Counted from the stretch's first letter, positions 46,406 through 59,693 are shown. The stretch is DNA of 64,000 bases from Tricholomella constricta (GCA_013368375.1 JAACJP010000030.1:186001-250000), one strand, 5' to 3'. The notes: generated by a model not told the origin, from the sequence alone. Numbers and translations are program-made.

Positions 46406-49400
46406 ATGCGACTCTTGCATTGCTGGACACTCGTGTCCTTGTTGGCCCTAGTTCCACAGTCAACGCTCGCTTCAGTGCTTGCGATTGACTATGGAACGGA
46501 CTGGATCAAGGCCTCCCTCATGAAACCAGGCGTGCCGTTCGACGTTCTGCTCAACAAGGACTCCAAGAGAAAAATACAGTCTGCCGTTGGATGGAAGCGG
46601 GATGATCGTTTGTTTGGGTCCGATGCTGCTAGCATGGTATGTCAACGAACCCAATTCCCAAAGTCTGTGTTAAGGAAAAATTATAGGCGGGCAGGTTTCC
46701 TTTGGACGTTTTCACGGGCCTCAAATACCTTCAGGCTGCACCGTACGATTCGGACACCACTTCGATCTACGCTAAATTTTCTCCCAGTCAATTGGTGGAA
46801 ACAACGCGCAAAACCGCCGGAGTCAAACAGAGTGACGGTACGGAATGGAGCGTAGAGGAACTCATCGCCATGCAACTCTCCTACGTCAAGCAGCTTGCGG
46901 AAGAAGTTGCAGAAGAGAAGGTGCGCGATGTAGTTGTCACCGTTCCCCCGTTCTACTCGCAGTATGAACGCGACGCGGTGGTCGACGCAATCGAGATATC
47001 TGGACTTCGCACACTGGCTCTGATCAGCGATGGAACCGCTGTTGCAGTCAACTATGCCATGACCCGCACGTTTACGACCCCCGAATACCACATAATCTAC
47101 GATGCCGGCGCGTCCTCAATCGTGGCCACAGTAGTCTCTTTCACTCCTATCGACGCCAAGAGCGGATCTCCCGGAACACACATAGCTGTCGCAGGAGTCG
47201 GATACGACCGCAAAACGGGTGGTATTGAACTAGACAAACGGATGCGTGAAATCCTCATTGACATGTTCAATGCCAAACACAAAAAGGATGTACGGGAGGA
47301 TAAGAAGGCTATGGCAAAGCTCTGGAAAGAAGCTGGACGTGTCAAGGCAATTCTCAGCGCGAACACAGAAACCGTATCGTCGGTTTGTGGTCATAATTTG
47401 TGCAATCTTCGCTATCAATGTTGACTTGGTCCAAATAGGTGGAAAGCTTAGCCTGGGACATTGACTTCAAATCCAAAGTCACTAGGGCTGCATTCGAGAC
47501 TGCATGTAGTGATTTGAGGGGCCGATTCGCTCAACCCATCTATGATGCCTTGAACGCAGCCGGCTTATCCTTGGTATGTATGGTCCTTTGGAAAATCTGC
47601 TGACTGCAGCTAAAAGTTTGACAGGACGAGATCACGTCCGTACTTCTCGTCGGTGGTACGACCCGTACGCCAATGGTACAGAAGGCTATCAAAGCAGCAG
47701 TCGGAGCGTAAGTGTTGCCGGTTTTATTCATGTTCTGTTTCTAATATCTCTGCCACAGTGAGAAAATTGCTTTGAATGTCAACGCAGATGAATCTCCAGT
47801 TCTAGGTACGATTTTCACTTCCCGCATTCATGATTGCTTTTCACACTTTTTTTAGGTGCTGCGTTCTATGGCGCTAGCCTTAGCCGCCAATTCAAGACCA
47901 AAAACATCAAGGTCTCCGATATCGGCCTCCACGACGTCGAAGTCTCCTACTTTGCTGCACCCACTACACCTCTGAGCCGGCCGAGGAGTATTACAACGCT
48001 AATTTTCCCTTCGGGCACCAAAGTCGGTACAAAGAAGACTCTGACGTTCAAGCGCAAGGAGGACTTTACACTCTTTTTCGATTATAAGCACCTGATCGCT
48101 CCGTGAGCACCTTTTGTTCTGAAACTGGCTTTACACTTACGAATATGCTTCGTTTAGTGGATACCCTCAACGATTATTTGAGTCGGAAATTACTGGTGTT
48201 AGCGAGGCGCTTGGAAATCTCACAGAGCGGGGGGCAGTTGATCCGGTTGTGAAGGCCACGCTCCTTCTGTCCGAATCCGGTTTCGTCTCGGTCTCGGAGG
48301 CCGTCGCGTACGGTGAAATCAAGGATGACAGTCTAACAGGTGCGTTACCTCGTCGATTGATCTGTCGAGCCATGTTTGACTTTATCCAGGAAAATTGAAG
48401 GGACTTTTCGGTGCAGGTAGCTCGTCCCAAGAAGAGGCGACTTCGTCTGAAAACACCCCTCCTCGTGAAACTGAAGGCGCATCGTCACCATCGGAATCCT
48501 CAACGTCCTCGTCGGCTGCCCCCTCCCCCTCCGCAAATGATACCGCGGCTGAAAAGAAGAAAGCTATATGTAAAGAGGACACCATCAAACTGAAGGTCGT
48601 AACCACTTTCCCTCTCATGCCGCCCATGACGGTGGACGAGAAAAAGAAAGCACGGAGCAGGTGAGAGAACACAATATATCGTCCGATCGCATATTCATAT
48701 TCTCTCGCAGACTTCGTGCCATCGACTTGGAGGAGGCTGCAAAGAACAGGAAAGATGAGGCCCGCAATAACCTCGAGAGTTATCTCTACAGGATGCGGGA
48801 TCTGCTTGACGAGGACAACAAGGACTCTCCCTTCAAGAAGTGCTCCAAGGAGTCTGAGCGACAGGCCATTGCCAACAAACTCGAGGATTCGTTCACTTGG
48901 CTACACGACCGCGGCGACATCGCAGAGACATCGCAGTTCCTTGATAAACGCATTTCCTTAGAGTAAGTCCGTCCACGACCATGCTTTAGGATGAAACTCA
49001 ATTGTCGTTATTTTACCTTTCAGGGCTATGGAGAAACCTATCATTCACCGTTACCAAGAGATTGAAGCTTTCCCTCAGGCCCTCAATAACAGCCAAATGT
49101 GGAACTGGAGCACTCGTCTATTCCTTACGGAAGCGAGGCAAAACCTCACCGCCGAATTGGAAGCAGACCTGCCATCGAAATGGACAAAGGACGAACTTGA
49201 TGCGCTCGAGAAGACCCTCAAAGAGCACGAGTCGTGGCTCCACACCTGGGTCGAGAAGCAGAAATCCGTCAAGTCGAACGAAGACCCGGTCATCGAGACC
49301 ACGGAGATGAAGGCGCGGGCTAAAGTGCTTGAAACAAGCTTGATGAAGCTGTTCAAGCGCAAGGTGCCTAAGGCGAGGAAGCCAAAGGTGACGAGCACCG

Positions 49401-49546
49401 CCGAGCCTGAGCCGACAGCGCAAGCGGAGGGCGGCGAAGGGCAAGGCGAGGTTCCGCCTGGAGAGGAGCAGGTTATACCAGAAGCGCCAGAGGAACAGGG
49501 ACAGGCTCAGGAGCCATTGAAGGCACCAGAACGAGATGAACTTTAG
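46406..49546 (+). CDS. LHS1: ER lumenal Hsp70-related chaperone Lhs1 (GRP170/HYOU1 family)
   Basis: Large Hsp70 of the ER lumen, acting as nucleotide exchange factor for BiP/Kar2 and as a holdase. Start ATG at 46406; MRLLHCWTLVSLLALVPQST plus LAS is a signal peptide. The nucleotide-binding domain shows VLAIDYGTDWIKASLMKPG, VTVPPFYSQYERDAV, LISDGTAVAVNYA, YDAGASS, RVKAILSANTE and VLLVGGTTRTPMVQ. The beta domain is followed by a Ser/Glu-rich acidic insert (about 48400-48560), typical of the GRP170 branch, then a helical C-terminal domain (LYRMRDLLDEDNKD, FTWLHDRGDIAE, FTEARQNL-like). The last residues are PERDEL, an HDEL-type ER-retrieval signal. The stop is at 49544-49546. Intact, with about seven introns. 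Confidence 0.9.
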
Positions 49547-50004
49547 GTAGAAAGACGTGTACCTGGTCATGATGATTAGATGTGTGATACTTATGTTACT
49601 CATATCTCCAACGAAGATTATTTGCACATCCAACGCAACTTTATTATTATGGACAAATCATGTGCGTGAAATGTTGAAACATTGTCCGATGAAAATCATG
49701 ATTCTGAGTAGGTTCGTAGCAACGACTGTGGCGTATGCAGTTACATTTACACACACGCCCGTGATCACTCTCGTTATCACCTGTTGCGGTGAGGAGGCAA
49801 GCTCTACTGTATGATCTCTTCACCAGGTTGTTCAAGGCCCAAAGAATGGAGGCGAGAAGTACGAGAGGCGCAAAAGGAGTGTGTATGCAAACCAAACGAA
49901 TGTGATATATTATATTACAGCCATCATTATCACTTTTGCAGAGCCCTTCAACTCCCAACCTAAACGTGACGGTATCCTTTTCCAGAGCCCCTTCCGCAAT
50001 AGCA
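49547..50004. other. Convergent intergenic region
   Basis: Shared 3' flank of LHS1 (+) and the DUF1838-like gene (-). It contains AT-rich stretches but no gene. Confidence 0.5.
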
Positions 50005-51015
50005 TTACTTCTTATCATCACGAAGTGGGAAAATAGACCCATTGAGGTATGCCTGGAACACCTCCGGTTGTGCGAAATAACTCCAACTGGAGACACCACC
50101 ACCGGGGCTGGTCCTTGCCAGCGGAGCTTCCTTATAGGCCGGTAAAATCTTCTTCACGACGTCTCGCAACACGGGGTTCAGATTCTTCCAGCCCCCCGCG
50201 ACCTTGGCACCGTTTCCGATGAACAAAAGGGTGGTGTTCGTGTTTGGCGTCGCCATCCAAGGAAGTAGCGCTGAGGTGCGCGTCCAGTAGACCTGGGTCG
50301 ACGGCAAAGATTTTGATTTCCCGGAGATTTCCGACGCTGGGAAGGTGAATGTGAATGATTCAATCGCGGCGAGCTTCTGGGTGCCAGAGTAGGGGAAGAA
50401 AGGCGAATTGAGGTCGCCTGTCGGGTTGAGGGAATTGGGATAGGATAAAGGAATGGAGAGTTGGAGGGTATAGAGGCGACCAGGTCGGGATTTCGCAACA
50501 TATTGCTGACCTGGAGGGAAGGATTGGTAGACGGGGTTGTTGGCGACATGAACAACTGAGACGGTATCAGCATAAGCATCTATTGAGCGAAGAATACACA
50601 CCTGGAACCTTCTTTCCGCTGTAAGGGTTCTGCCAGACGTTGATGACTTTATCGGTGACCGGATCGAGATACAGTTGGAATTCTCGGGAAAGCAAATCGT
50701 ACGTTCCGTCAGCCATCTTCACGGCGCGAGCGATATTCATGCCAAGAACGTTGAAAGTTACTTTAGGCTGCTCGCCAGGCTTGTAGGACCTACAGGCGAT
50801 TGGTATAAGCCAACTTGTAAAGAGTGCTTTGTAACTTACAGAACTTGACCCTCCCATTGAACGATAGTGCTCTGCTTGGCGTCGGTGCTAGCCCTTATGC
50901 GCATCAGATCTTCTGCAGATAGCTTTCGCGTCGGAGAAATGGCGGCCGTAGATTTAGCATCATTGATTGAAAAGAAAAGAACGGAGAGGAGTCCAGCAAA
51001 GTGAAGGACTCTCAT
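50005..51015 (-). CDS. Secreted DUF1838-family protein
   Basis: The ATG at 51015 gives MRVLHFAGLLSVLFFSINDA, a signal peptide; an upstream in-frame ATG at 51072 would bury it. Three exons. After KLSAEDLMRIRAS come STIVQWEGQVLS, KVTFNVLGMNIARAVK, REFQLYLDPVTDKVINVWQN then PYSGKKV, and, after a short intron, VVHVANNPVYQSFPPGQQ. The alternating strands and the DPVT-x6-WQNPYSG segment fit DUF1838, a family of unknown function found in bacteria and fungi. The C-terminal part holds TQVYWTRTSALLPWM, FIGNGAKVAGGW and SWSYFAQPEVFQAY. The stop is at 50005-50007. Confidence is high for a secreted single-domain protein, moderate for the DUF number. Confidence 0.7.
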
Positions 51016-51733
51016 TATGGTATTCAGCAGTAGGGGGAGATGTTGATTATCGCTTCTTCGCGTACAGTCCAAACTTTATGGCGCCGCTTATTTTTCTTCC
51101 GTGATTCATATCAAGTAACCATCATGACGAGGTTGCGAGGTCCGGAGACTGGGAGCAGGAGGCGTGCAATTAGACAGCAGATGGCGCAGATACATATGAC
51201 CCTGTTAGTTTCAGGAAATCCTTGGTAGGTACTTGCACGCCAAGGTGGTCACTTTGCCCCGAATGAAGAACAACGTCAACAGCAAATGTTAAGAAATGAT
51301 GAGCAGGCATCGGTTTTCATTTGTGTCCGACCTTGAAAACGATCTCGACGTGATAAATTGATGCCAAATGGTCAAGATGAACTACGCAGCAGAAACTTTT
51401 CACAAGGCCAGTGACAACGCAAGGCGGGTGGGTCTGAACACCATTCTTTCGGAGAATTGGTATCTCAACGAGGAAGAGATAGAGAGATAGACCGTAGAAA
51501 CCAGAGTGAGGTAGTGAGATCCAGACGTCTCCACGTCCACGAGCTGCACAAGAGTAAGTTAGTTGGAATTGAAATGTACAGTCGTCGCGTTGCTGTGCCT
51601 TTATTTGTACATGATAATTTCCCACGCCAATGTCAGCCGGATAAGCGCGCAGGCGAAGTCATCCTTGCAACGAGGCTATTTACTAAGTATCTGGTATTAC
51701 AGCCATCCACCCTGATCTGCACAATCCTGGCTC
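51016..51733. other. Divergent intergenic region
   Basis: Separates the DUF1838-like gene (-) from the Munc13-like gene (+). Probably holds both promoters. Overlapping short frames on each strand (51317-51625 -, 51457-51753 +) show no motif. Confidence 0.5.
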
Positions 51734-54700
51734 ATGTCAAGTCGAAGCTATGACAGCTTCGCTCACGAGAAGCGGCTTTCAAAGTATCGTGTTACAGACG
51801 ACGAATTGTTCAAGTGCGTATAAAGTCCTCGTTGTCCTCGTCAAACTCTTCTCATAGCATTATGACAGTTATGTTATTCGTGTAGCGTGAGTCATTAATC
51901 ATGCTCAACGGCTAATGTTTATCTCATCGAACTATACTTTGCTTCTTAGAATCTTGAGCTACTTAATGATGCCCAAGGCTGTGGAGTCGCCGAAGGTTAC
52001 CCCGGTCGAATCAGCACGGGAACGAGAACATTCATCTCGACTCTCAGCGCTTTCGAATTTTTCCATCAGTGATGTGTTTAGGGACGTCAGGGATGGTCCA
52101 AAGAGCGTCAAATTTCCGGAAAAGTTGCTGAAGGTGCTGGAGCAGAAATTGCAGGACATCGCAATGGGCAAGGACTCAGCGTGCGTTGATTTTGACCGTG
52201 TTCAAGTCATTCGGTGAACACTGATACCAGATGCAAGTTATTCTGATCAACTGGTCCGGAGGACGATGGCCAAGTTCTATGGTCAATTCATGATTGACAG
52301 CTTCAAGCGCCAGATGAAGGAGAACAGGAAGATTGAGGAGCTCATATTGATGTTCGCGACTCACGCCACTGCTGTTCTGAAGAAAGAGCCTTCACTTGCC
52401 GGTGACGGTTGGAAGTTCGAACTCAACAACCAAATAGCACAATTCGTGAAGATGCTTCGGGAGTGTCTACGGAACGTCAACCACGTCTCGCCGGAACTAC
52501 TTTCAAGATTGGACACATACACCACTAAACTAGCACCTTCTCAGAATTACAGTGATTCAGGTTACGATTCCGCCTCCACTTCTCGCGATCGCGACTCCAT
52601 GAGCGTGCCAACGCTCAGTGCAAATATCGCTGATATGCCATTGGTCAAGACAGTGGCCCACCTGTTCAAGCTGCCGGAACATGCAGTACAGCAAGAGGTT
52701 GATCAATTGCGGGCGCAGGTTGTTAGTGAAAAGGCAAGGACATCTCAGTACTTTGCTCTTCCAAGGCTCACACTAAATTCTTATCCAGGCCGCCATGACG
52801 GATCTTAAGGCATGACATTTCCTCGAATGTCAGAAGCCCTTTCATCTTGACTGACCAGCTGATTATCTGGACAGACATGTTTGAAGAATATCAACGCAGG
52901 CGCACCATTTCCTGGACGACGAGAAGATTTTGACAGCGACGCTGCGTGGAATCATTGGAAGACGCTCGAGACCACGCACCTGCAACAATTAATGGTTATT
53001 ATGGTTCAATTTAATCCAGAACTCGCGAAATCAACGCCATCGGAAGTACTGTCACCAAGCCAGACTTCCAGTGCCCGCCCAGGATCGCTATATTCTTCTT
53101 TCGACTCACCTGGGGGCATGAGCACACGCCACGCATCCATATCCAGCCGACGGTCATTATTTGTTGACAACCGTTCAACCTACGGTGAAGTCGACGGGGA
53201 TGAAGAAGTTCCTGTCGGTCACCATTTCACATTTATACCCCCAAATCCTCGGAAATTCTACCGGCGGCTACTTGAATATTGTCTCGTTGCTGACTTGGAA
53301 ATCATGCTCAGCCCCGAGGTAGACGATAATGACGAAGTTTCCCTAGGAATCTTGTCACCTCCGCATCTCGAACTGATCAACGAATGCGCGCTACGGTGGC
53401 GCATAGGCCACTCTTATCGGGTTTCCTGTTTCCTGGACTTGGTCAAACAATTTTATGAACGCAACGACGTGCCCCTAGAATGTATACCAGAGGCCCTACA
53501 AAGTGTCACAAAGGTGATGCATGAAACTGACCTGGATCAATGGCCAGTCCAAGACGTGAGTGATGAGCCTTATAGTTTTCCCGTTTCACTGTTCAGCTTT
53601 ATCTTCGGTAGTCCGAATACCTTTCCAGCGTTTACGCTTCCCTTTTCAATGTCTTCCTTTCCTCCCTTTACCACGCCATGGACGCGCTACCCAACCTCAA
53701 ACGCTCCGAAATAGAGCCATATCTCGCCGTCTTGGAACAAGTCCGGGACAGTGGGCTTCTTGAGCGTTTCAATGTCGACATAAGCGCCCGACTCGGTGAC
53801 GTCCAGGAACGAGTACGATCAATGGCTGCACATTTCTACGAGCTGAAGATGCAGGAGCTGCAGCAGGCCCCTGGCGTCAATCGGGCGCTACCCTTGCTGC
53901 TAATGACTGACGAACTCGAAAAATCTGCCAAACTCCTCGACAAGAGATTCCCAGAGCCGATATTAGGGTATAATCGGTCCCTTACCTTTTGGTTATCGCA
54001 CGCTGATCCGTAGTATTCTCTAGCCAACTTGATATCGTGTCGCTCACGGTCGAAAGCACCATCCCTCATCTCATCGCGGATCTGCAAAATTCGCAGAGGC
54101 GCCTATTCGAGTCGTCGATGAACGGCCCGACCCCTGACGTGCCAATCCAGGACATATTCGCCCTCTATCGTCGAACAAAGACCCTGTTGGGTATGTATAC
54201 TGCGTTCGTTCCACGGTATGTCCTTGGTATCCTTTATCTGTTTTTCACTGACTTATCATGACTGTAGAGGTGATATTAACTTCAATATTACCGGCTTTTT
54301 CGAACCCTACGTCCGTCAATGGCTCCTCAGTACGGATAACAAGACTGAGCAGTGGGTACAAGCTGTAAGCCCCTTTTCCACGTTATTTTTATTTGACTCT
54401 TATACTTTGTTCATAGGCGATTGCAGCTGACAAGGTACTGTACATTCTCTGTCCTCGCCATAAAATAATTTAACGTGACTGACCTTGACTAGTTCGAAGC
54501 CGAGGGAGCCGAAGGGCACAGTTCATCGATCGTCGACCTTTTTGACTCCCTCAGAAGTCCGATTAACTTCCTGCAAGATCTTGAGTGGGAGGACGAGTAC
54601 CAAAATGCCCGGTTCTTCACAGCCCTGTCCAAGGTTCGTTTCTCTTCTCCTTGGTGGTCCCAGCTGTAATTAGAAACTGACTTCCCTTGTCTATCAGACA

Positions 54701-56646
54701 ATATCCAAAGCCGTGGAGCAGTACTGCCGAAACATTGAAGCCCTGTTCATGGCCGAAATGTTCCCGCGTCCAACCGACTACCTCCAACCGCAAAAGTCAT
54801 CCGCGTGGCTCGAAAAGGCGCGACAGCAGCTTGCACAGGGCGAGAAACGGATTGAGCCATTTAACTTCCAGCCGGAATCGTGCGTCAAGCTGAACAACGT
54901 CGAGGCCGCGCGCAAGCTGCTGGATAACATGTACAACCAGATGCAGGCGGACAAGATGGCCGAGGCCGTGCAGAACCATGCCCCGCCTGTCCCAGAGAAG
55001 GTCGAGCGCGATCGCTTCTTATTTACGGTCAAGGTTGTCATTGCGGAGGGGCTGGTGCCCCAGGATAGCAGCCCTTCGGCGAGGCTGGACACGTTCATCA
55101 CTCTGAGCGATCCTGATGGCAATCGCCTGGCCAAGACACGGACGATATACGAGACGCTCAATCCGCGATGTATGGCATTTTTGCAAGGTCTTCTTCACGG
55201 AGGTTGGACGCTGACGGTGCTTATGTGCAGGGGATGAGACGTTCGATATTTCAGTCGAGAAGGAACTCTGGCTAATGGTTAGTGTCCGCGATCGCGCTTT
55301 GGTAGGTCAACACGACACAGTCGGCCGTGCCTACCTCTGCTTGGATCCGCGACGGTTCGGCGACTTCCTCGCGCACGAGCTGTGGATGGACCTTGAACCG
55401 CATGGGCGGGTGCTCATCCGTGTTAGCATGGAGGGGGAGAAAGATGATATACAGTTCTTCTTCGGCCGGGCATTCCGATCGCTGAAGCGAGCAGAGGGGG
55501 ACATGCTCCGCATCTTCATTGACAAGGTATGTTCTCTCAATTTCTGTCATGTCCGTCCGCAAATTAACATGATGGCCCAACTCAGATGTCACCGTTCATC
55601 CAACAATGCCTTTCACGCAACGTTGTCAGAACGCTTATCAAATCCGGCAACTCGGGGCTGGACTACAACAAAGCTTTCGGGAACGTGACTGCGCTCTACC
55701 GCTCGGCGCTCGGCGCCTCCTCGAACGAGGTTCAGATCCCCCTCCCGCAGAACGAGAAACCGCGCGTGCGGCCCGAGGAACTGACGGACGTTGAGATTGA
55801 ACAGGCTATTTTGCCTTTGTTCGATTACTTTGACGCGAACCTCCAGACGCTGAATACGCACTTGAGCGAAACGGCGAAGGAGATGGTTATGACGCGCGTT
55901 TGGAAGGAGATCTTGACGATCCTGGAGGGATTATTGATCCCGCCGCTCTCGGATGTCTCGAGTGATCTGAAGCCGCTGAGCGACAAGGAGGTGGATATTG
56001 TGTTCAAATGGTTGAAGGTGCGCTCTTTATCATTTCGTGGTTGGAGAGGTTTTTCTGAATTTGGGGTGTAGTTCCTGAGAGACTATTTCTACGCGGGGGG
56101 AGAGGGCCCGGTACCTCTGGAGGTGCTCCAGAACCAAAAGTATCGCGACGTGTTGTCTATACGGCTCTATTATGACTGGCACACGTGCGTGCTGCTTCCT
56201 AGCCTCGCGTAAATTATACTCACCTTTGAGCAGAGACGATCTGATGGAAGAGTGCGTGCGCATGATGCAGCAGAGCCTGCGCTCGGCACCAACAGTCAAG
56301 AAGCGTGCCAAGAGTGTGTACTCACAGCGCAATCTGGGCACGATCAAGGAGCGCAAGAAGGAGAAAAGGCAGGAGAAGGAGGTGACGAGCGAGGATACCA
56401 TCATGAGGATTCTCCGGATGCGGTTCGTCCTCTTCCCCCCAAACAAACCTTTCCGGCTTTCTGACTAGGAATGTTCTCTGTAGGCCCGGCACCTCAGAAT
56501 TCATTGCGCAGCAGCTGCAGATCATGCAAGCCATGCAGGCGGAGCAGGAGAAGCGCGCAAAAGAGCTCGAGCAGCGCAAGCTCAAGCGACCTTCTGCCCG
56601 ACCGGCGAGCCAGATACCACCACTTCCACCCCTCCCTAGTTCCTAG
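51734..56646 (+). CDS. Munc13-like protein with MUN (MHD1/MHD2) and C2 domains
   Basis: Munc13/CAPS-type proteins prepare SNAREs for vesicle fusion; the fission yeast homologue Ync13 acts in exo/endocytosis during septation. Start ATG at 51734 (MSSRSYDSFAHEKRLSKYRV). After several introns: ALSNFSISDVFRDVRDGPKS, a helical N-terminal third, a Ser-rich linker (SDSGYDSASTSRDRDS), FTFIPPNPRKFYRRLLEYCL, and the MUN core with QDIFALYRRTKTLLGMY and a following FFEPYVRQWL block. A C2 domain runs at about 55000-55500 (LFTVKVVIAEGLV, ARLDTFITLSD, KTRTIYETLNPRW, SVRDRALVGQHDTVGRAYL). MHD2 follows, with EILTILEGLLIPPLSD and VFKWLKFLRDYFYAGGEG. A basic coiled tail (EEVTSEDTIMRILRMR-like) ends in a Pro-rich LPPLPSS. 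The stop is at 56644-56646. Confidence 0.87.
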
Positions 56647-57370
56647 GTGTCTTTTCTACCCTTCCTTCCGTTTCGGCTGTCTCACCACACTTTATACCTG
56701 CCTCGCGCTATACAAACACCTCACGCATTCTGCTTGTAGTCGAATTTTCGTCAGACTGATTATGACTGTGGACGCGGGACATTTGTACATTCACACATAC
56801 ATTCTGAATCTGTTGTGGCACTTATAATATCTCGGATTCTCTGTCTTTACGTACCCTTCTCCGCAGGACATGTCGTACAGGTGCCAATTACAAGGACATC
56901 CATTCGAACTTTGAATTACGTCTGCCAGATGGTCTGTTCCTCGGGAAGTCCGGGCAATCCTGCTGCGGACAAGCTAGATTCTTAATTTCGTCGTCGCCAT
57001 GTCAATTTGACGTCTATACTTATTGTACGCCTTTGTTGCAAACGAGGAACGAGGTCGCGTCGTAACGGTCATGTGACTGTGACGCGCGTCGGCTTCAACA
57101 AAGAACAATGAGGCGGCATTGAACAATGGCGCGCATCGGGCAACAAGAGCCCGCCTCATGGCCCTTTATAAACAACCAGAATGCAAACTGTACTCCTATT
57201 CTTCCTCGGTCCCCGTCTGCAAGGCTCTCCTCCCCGTCTTTCTTTTCTTTTTCCCTCACGTTCCTTCAATACACATCTAGGTGCTGGTGCATCTGGTCAA
57301 CTTCACGCCTGGTTGCTTTCATTTCCACCGCCTCATCTCCTTGCGCCTTGTCAGACGCTCTACGACGACC
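56647..57370. other. Intergenic region
   Basis: Munc13-like 3' UTR followed by the promoter of the next gene. The part at 57225-57260 is strongly T/C-rich. No gene supported. Confidence 0.5.
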
Positions 57371-58486
57371 ATGCTTCCTCCTCGTGCATGTGAGTAATTT
57401 GATTTATTTCCCTCCGTGGAAGTATTTCTTATGAATCAAACGATAGATACATTCATTGGCCTCAACGGCGTGCGCATCCTGAGCATTATTGCGCTTACCC
57501 TCGTCTTCGCCAGTAACATCGTCACCCTCGTCCACGACATTCAAGCCGTCAACCGTTTCATCACCGCTGGCAAGCTCGCGTCCAACTCCACGACTGATGC
57601 CACCACCAACGCCAACTCCACCCTGCAAATGTCGGACATGGACTATATCCCGTCAGTTTTCTTTCTTTCCATTCGCTAGAGTCTCTTAGTCTGACATGGG
57701 TTACTTGTCTGCTAGAGGAAGTACCGTGCCTAGTCAGCCTGCGGGCGCGTTCTGGGCTGTCCTGAACAGGCTGCTCATCATCGGCCAGGCTATCGTGCTC
57801 ATCATGTCCGAGTTCGGCTGGCCTGCTTCCTTTTTCAACCGCTACTTCCCGGTGCTGGGCAAGGACTTTGGCCTCGGTGCGCTCGGCGTCATGCAATGCC
57901 TGTAAGCTTCTTTCCATCTTCCTTCGTACCTGCCCACCTGACGTGCCCCAATCACAAACAGCATCGGCGCCGCCATCCTCTCGCACCACGTGGACACCTT
58001 CACGCTCGTCGCCGCCTTCTTCCTCTTCTCCGTCGGCTGCCTCAACATCCTCGTCGGCCTCATCTGGCGCCAATCCGCCAAATCCAAGCGCTCCGTCACC
58101 TCGTGGCGCGAGCACGCGAAGAGCGCGTTGCCGACACACGTTGCTGGCGTCGACGTGCGCCCCGCGATGAACGCCGCCTCGTCCGCTGCACCGTCGTTCG
58201 TCTCGAATATGTGGGGCGGCAGCGACGATAAGACGCGCTCGTCGAGGGCAGGGTCGGCCAAGTCGCACGCTGGACTTGGGTTCGGGAGGCAGGGCGAGAA
58301 GGCTGCGGGACTTAAAGGTGGGTTGAATCATAGTCTCCGTTTTTGATTTTCTTTCGGCAACTGTGGAACTGACTTGGATTTTTATCGTTTCTTTTAGGGT
58401 ATTTGATCTCCAAGCCCATCGAGTCCCTGCCACGGTACGCGGCCAAAACCACCCCTACAGGCAGCACAGACGCCACTGTAGTGTAA
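57371..58486 (+). CDS. Four-pass membrane protein, DUF7598-like
   Basis: Start ATG at 57371 gives MLPPRA; the intron splits the next codon and exon 2 continues YTFIGLNGVRILSIIALTLV, the first membrane segment. Three more hydrophobic stretches follow: FWAVLNRLLIIGQAIVLIMS, a segment around GVMQCLIGAAILSHHVD, and TLVAAFFLFSVGCLNILVGL then IWRQ. An N-glycosylation-rich loop (NSTTDATTNANST) lies between the first two. The cytosolic tail is Ser/Lys/Arg-rich and ends STDATVV with the stop at 58484-58486. The architecture matches a basidiomycete-specific family I know as DUF7598; its function is unknown. Confidence 0.72.
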
Positions 58487-58819
58487 TAAGCGCTTCGACA
58501 CAACGAGCACTATACGAAAAAGGAACATGGTTATCCTCACACTTTCATTACGTCCGGCGCGGCTAGTCCGCACCGACCTGACGAATACGGACACAGCACA
58601 TCATAATGGGACACTTTGACTTGTGGAATGGCGGTTCTCGTTCTATCATATACACACCTTTGTAGCACTTAGCAAAACACGCATTGTAATCGGTAGAATA
58701 TCCTAATCGAACCTGTATATGTACCAGTGTAAAAGCTCGGGCGGGCAGTGAGGGGCAGTGGCGGTGCCTAATTTGGTGCACTTTGGTGTACTTCGATGAC
58801 ACTTTTACCCAGCCTCAAG

Positions 58820-58843
58820 ATGGATGGATGGATGGATGGATGG
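58820..58843. repeat. ATGG microsatellite
   Basis: Six copies of the tetranucleotide ATGG, like the tract at 6573, lying between the two small membrane-protein genes. Confidence 0.9.
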
Positions 58844-58911
58844 TTTATCAGGCAGCTTCGCTGGTCCCTGCCAACATCATTACCAGCCCAGACGCATAGT
58901 TTTCAACCTCA

Positions 58912-59693
58912 ATGACCCTCTTTGAAGTCATTTTGTGAGTGTCTGCCTATATATTTCATCATTTCTGGAAACGTCCAATTGCGGGCGGGGGTGCCTTGTC
59001 ATCGACCCTGTCTGAGACTGTCCATTAAGGCAAAGGGACAAGCAAAGCTGACGCCCTTGCCTTTAGCTTCGGTACGTCCAGCTCAAGCCTCATAGCTGTG
59101 GATTTCCCTTCCCGCTCATGAACATGCCCTGCTCCACTCTCACGCTTACAGGCATCCTGGGATTCGTGAACCTCTGGTGAGTTGACCATCCCACGCCCTA
59201 CTTCATCCACAGCTGTCATTAACGCGGTGCCGCACACAGCTACGCCGTCTTTTGCGCATTCTTCGTCCTCAATACCCCGCCCACCCCGCCAGAGCCCCAT
59301 TTCCCCGCTCATACTACAGATACCCCCAGCAAATACCCCAACCCGCACGACCCCGCCCCTGTCCCTGTCCTCACTTACGCCAGCAGCACCGCAAGCCACG
59401 ACGCGTTCTGCGCCTGCGTGCTCTTCGCCACCGGCTGCGTGAATCTCACCATCGCGATCGTGCGCGCATACCAGGCGCGTGCCGCGCTGGACACGCCGCC
59501 CGCGGACTGGGCGACCACGGCGTTCTTCGTCCTCGCGGGGCTGACGAACCATGCGACGGCGTATTTGTTCTTGCGCGCCAGGTTAGAAGAGACGCCGCGG
59601 GGCTGCGTGCATGCGTGTGGGACGCCGACGACGATGGCCGCTGCGTGGATTGGGAGGGATGTGAAGAGGTGTGGGTGGGTGGAGAAGTGTTAG
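58912..59693 (+). CDS. Small multi-pass membrane protein
   Basis: The reading frame is clear from about 59142 on: GILGFVNL, then after a 65 nt intron CYAVFCAFFVLNTPPTPPEP, a polar loop, DAFCACVLFATGCVNLTIAI and DWATTAFFVLAGLTNHATAY, ending CGWVEKC at 59693. The start is inferred. The ATG at 58912 (MTLFEVI) joins in frame only if a five-base exon at 59067-59071, flanked by AG and GT, is used, giving MTLFEVIFFGILGFVNLCYA. No family recognised. It follows the other small membrane gene in the same direction, 425 bases downstream, and could be a diverged neighbour of it. Confidence 0.55.

Noticed and set aside
49075..49633. Antisense open frames opposite the LHS1 3' end
   Set aside because: Composition follows the sense Glu/Lys-rich codons; no domain.
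57561..58433. 290-codon antisense frame opposite the DUF7598-like gene
   Set aside because: Complement of a GC-rich sense gene with clear exons and membrane segments; the antisense product is Arg/Glu/Ala low complexity.
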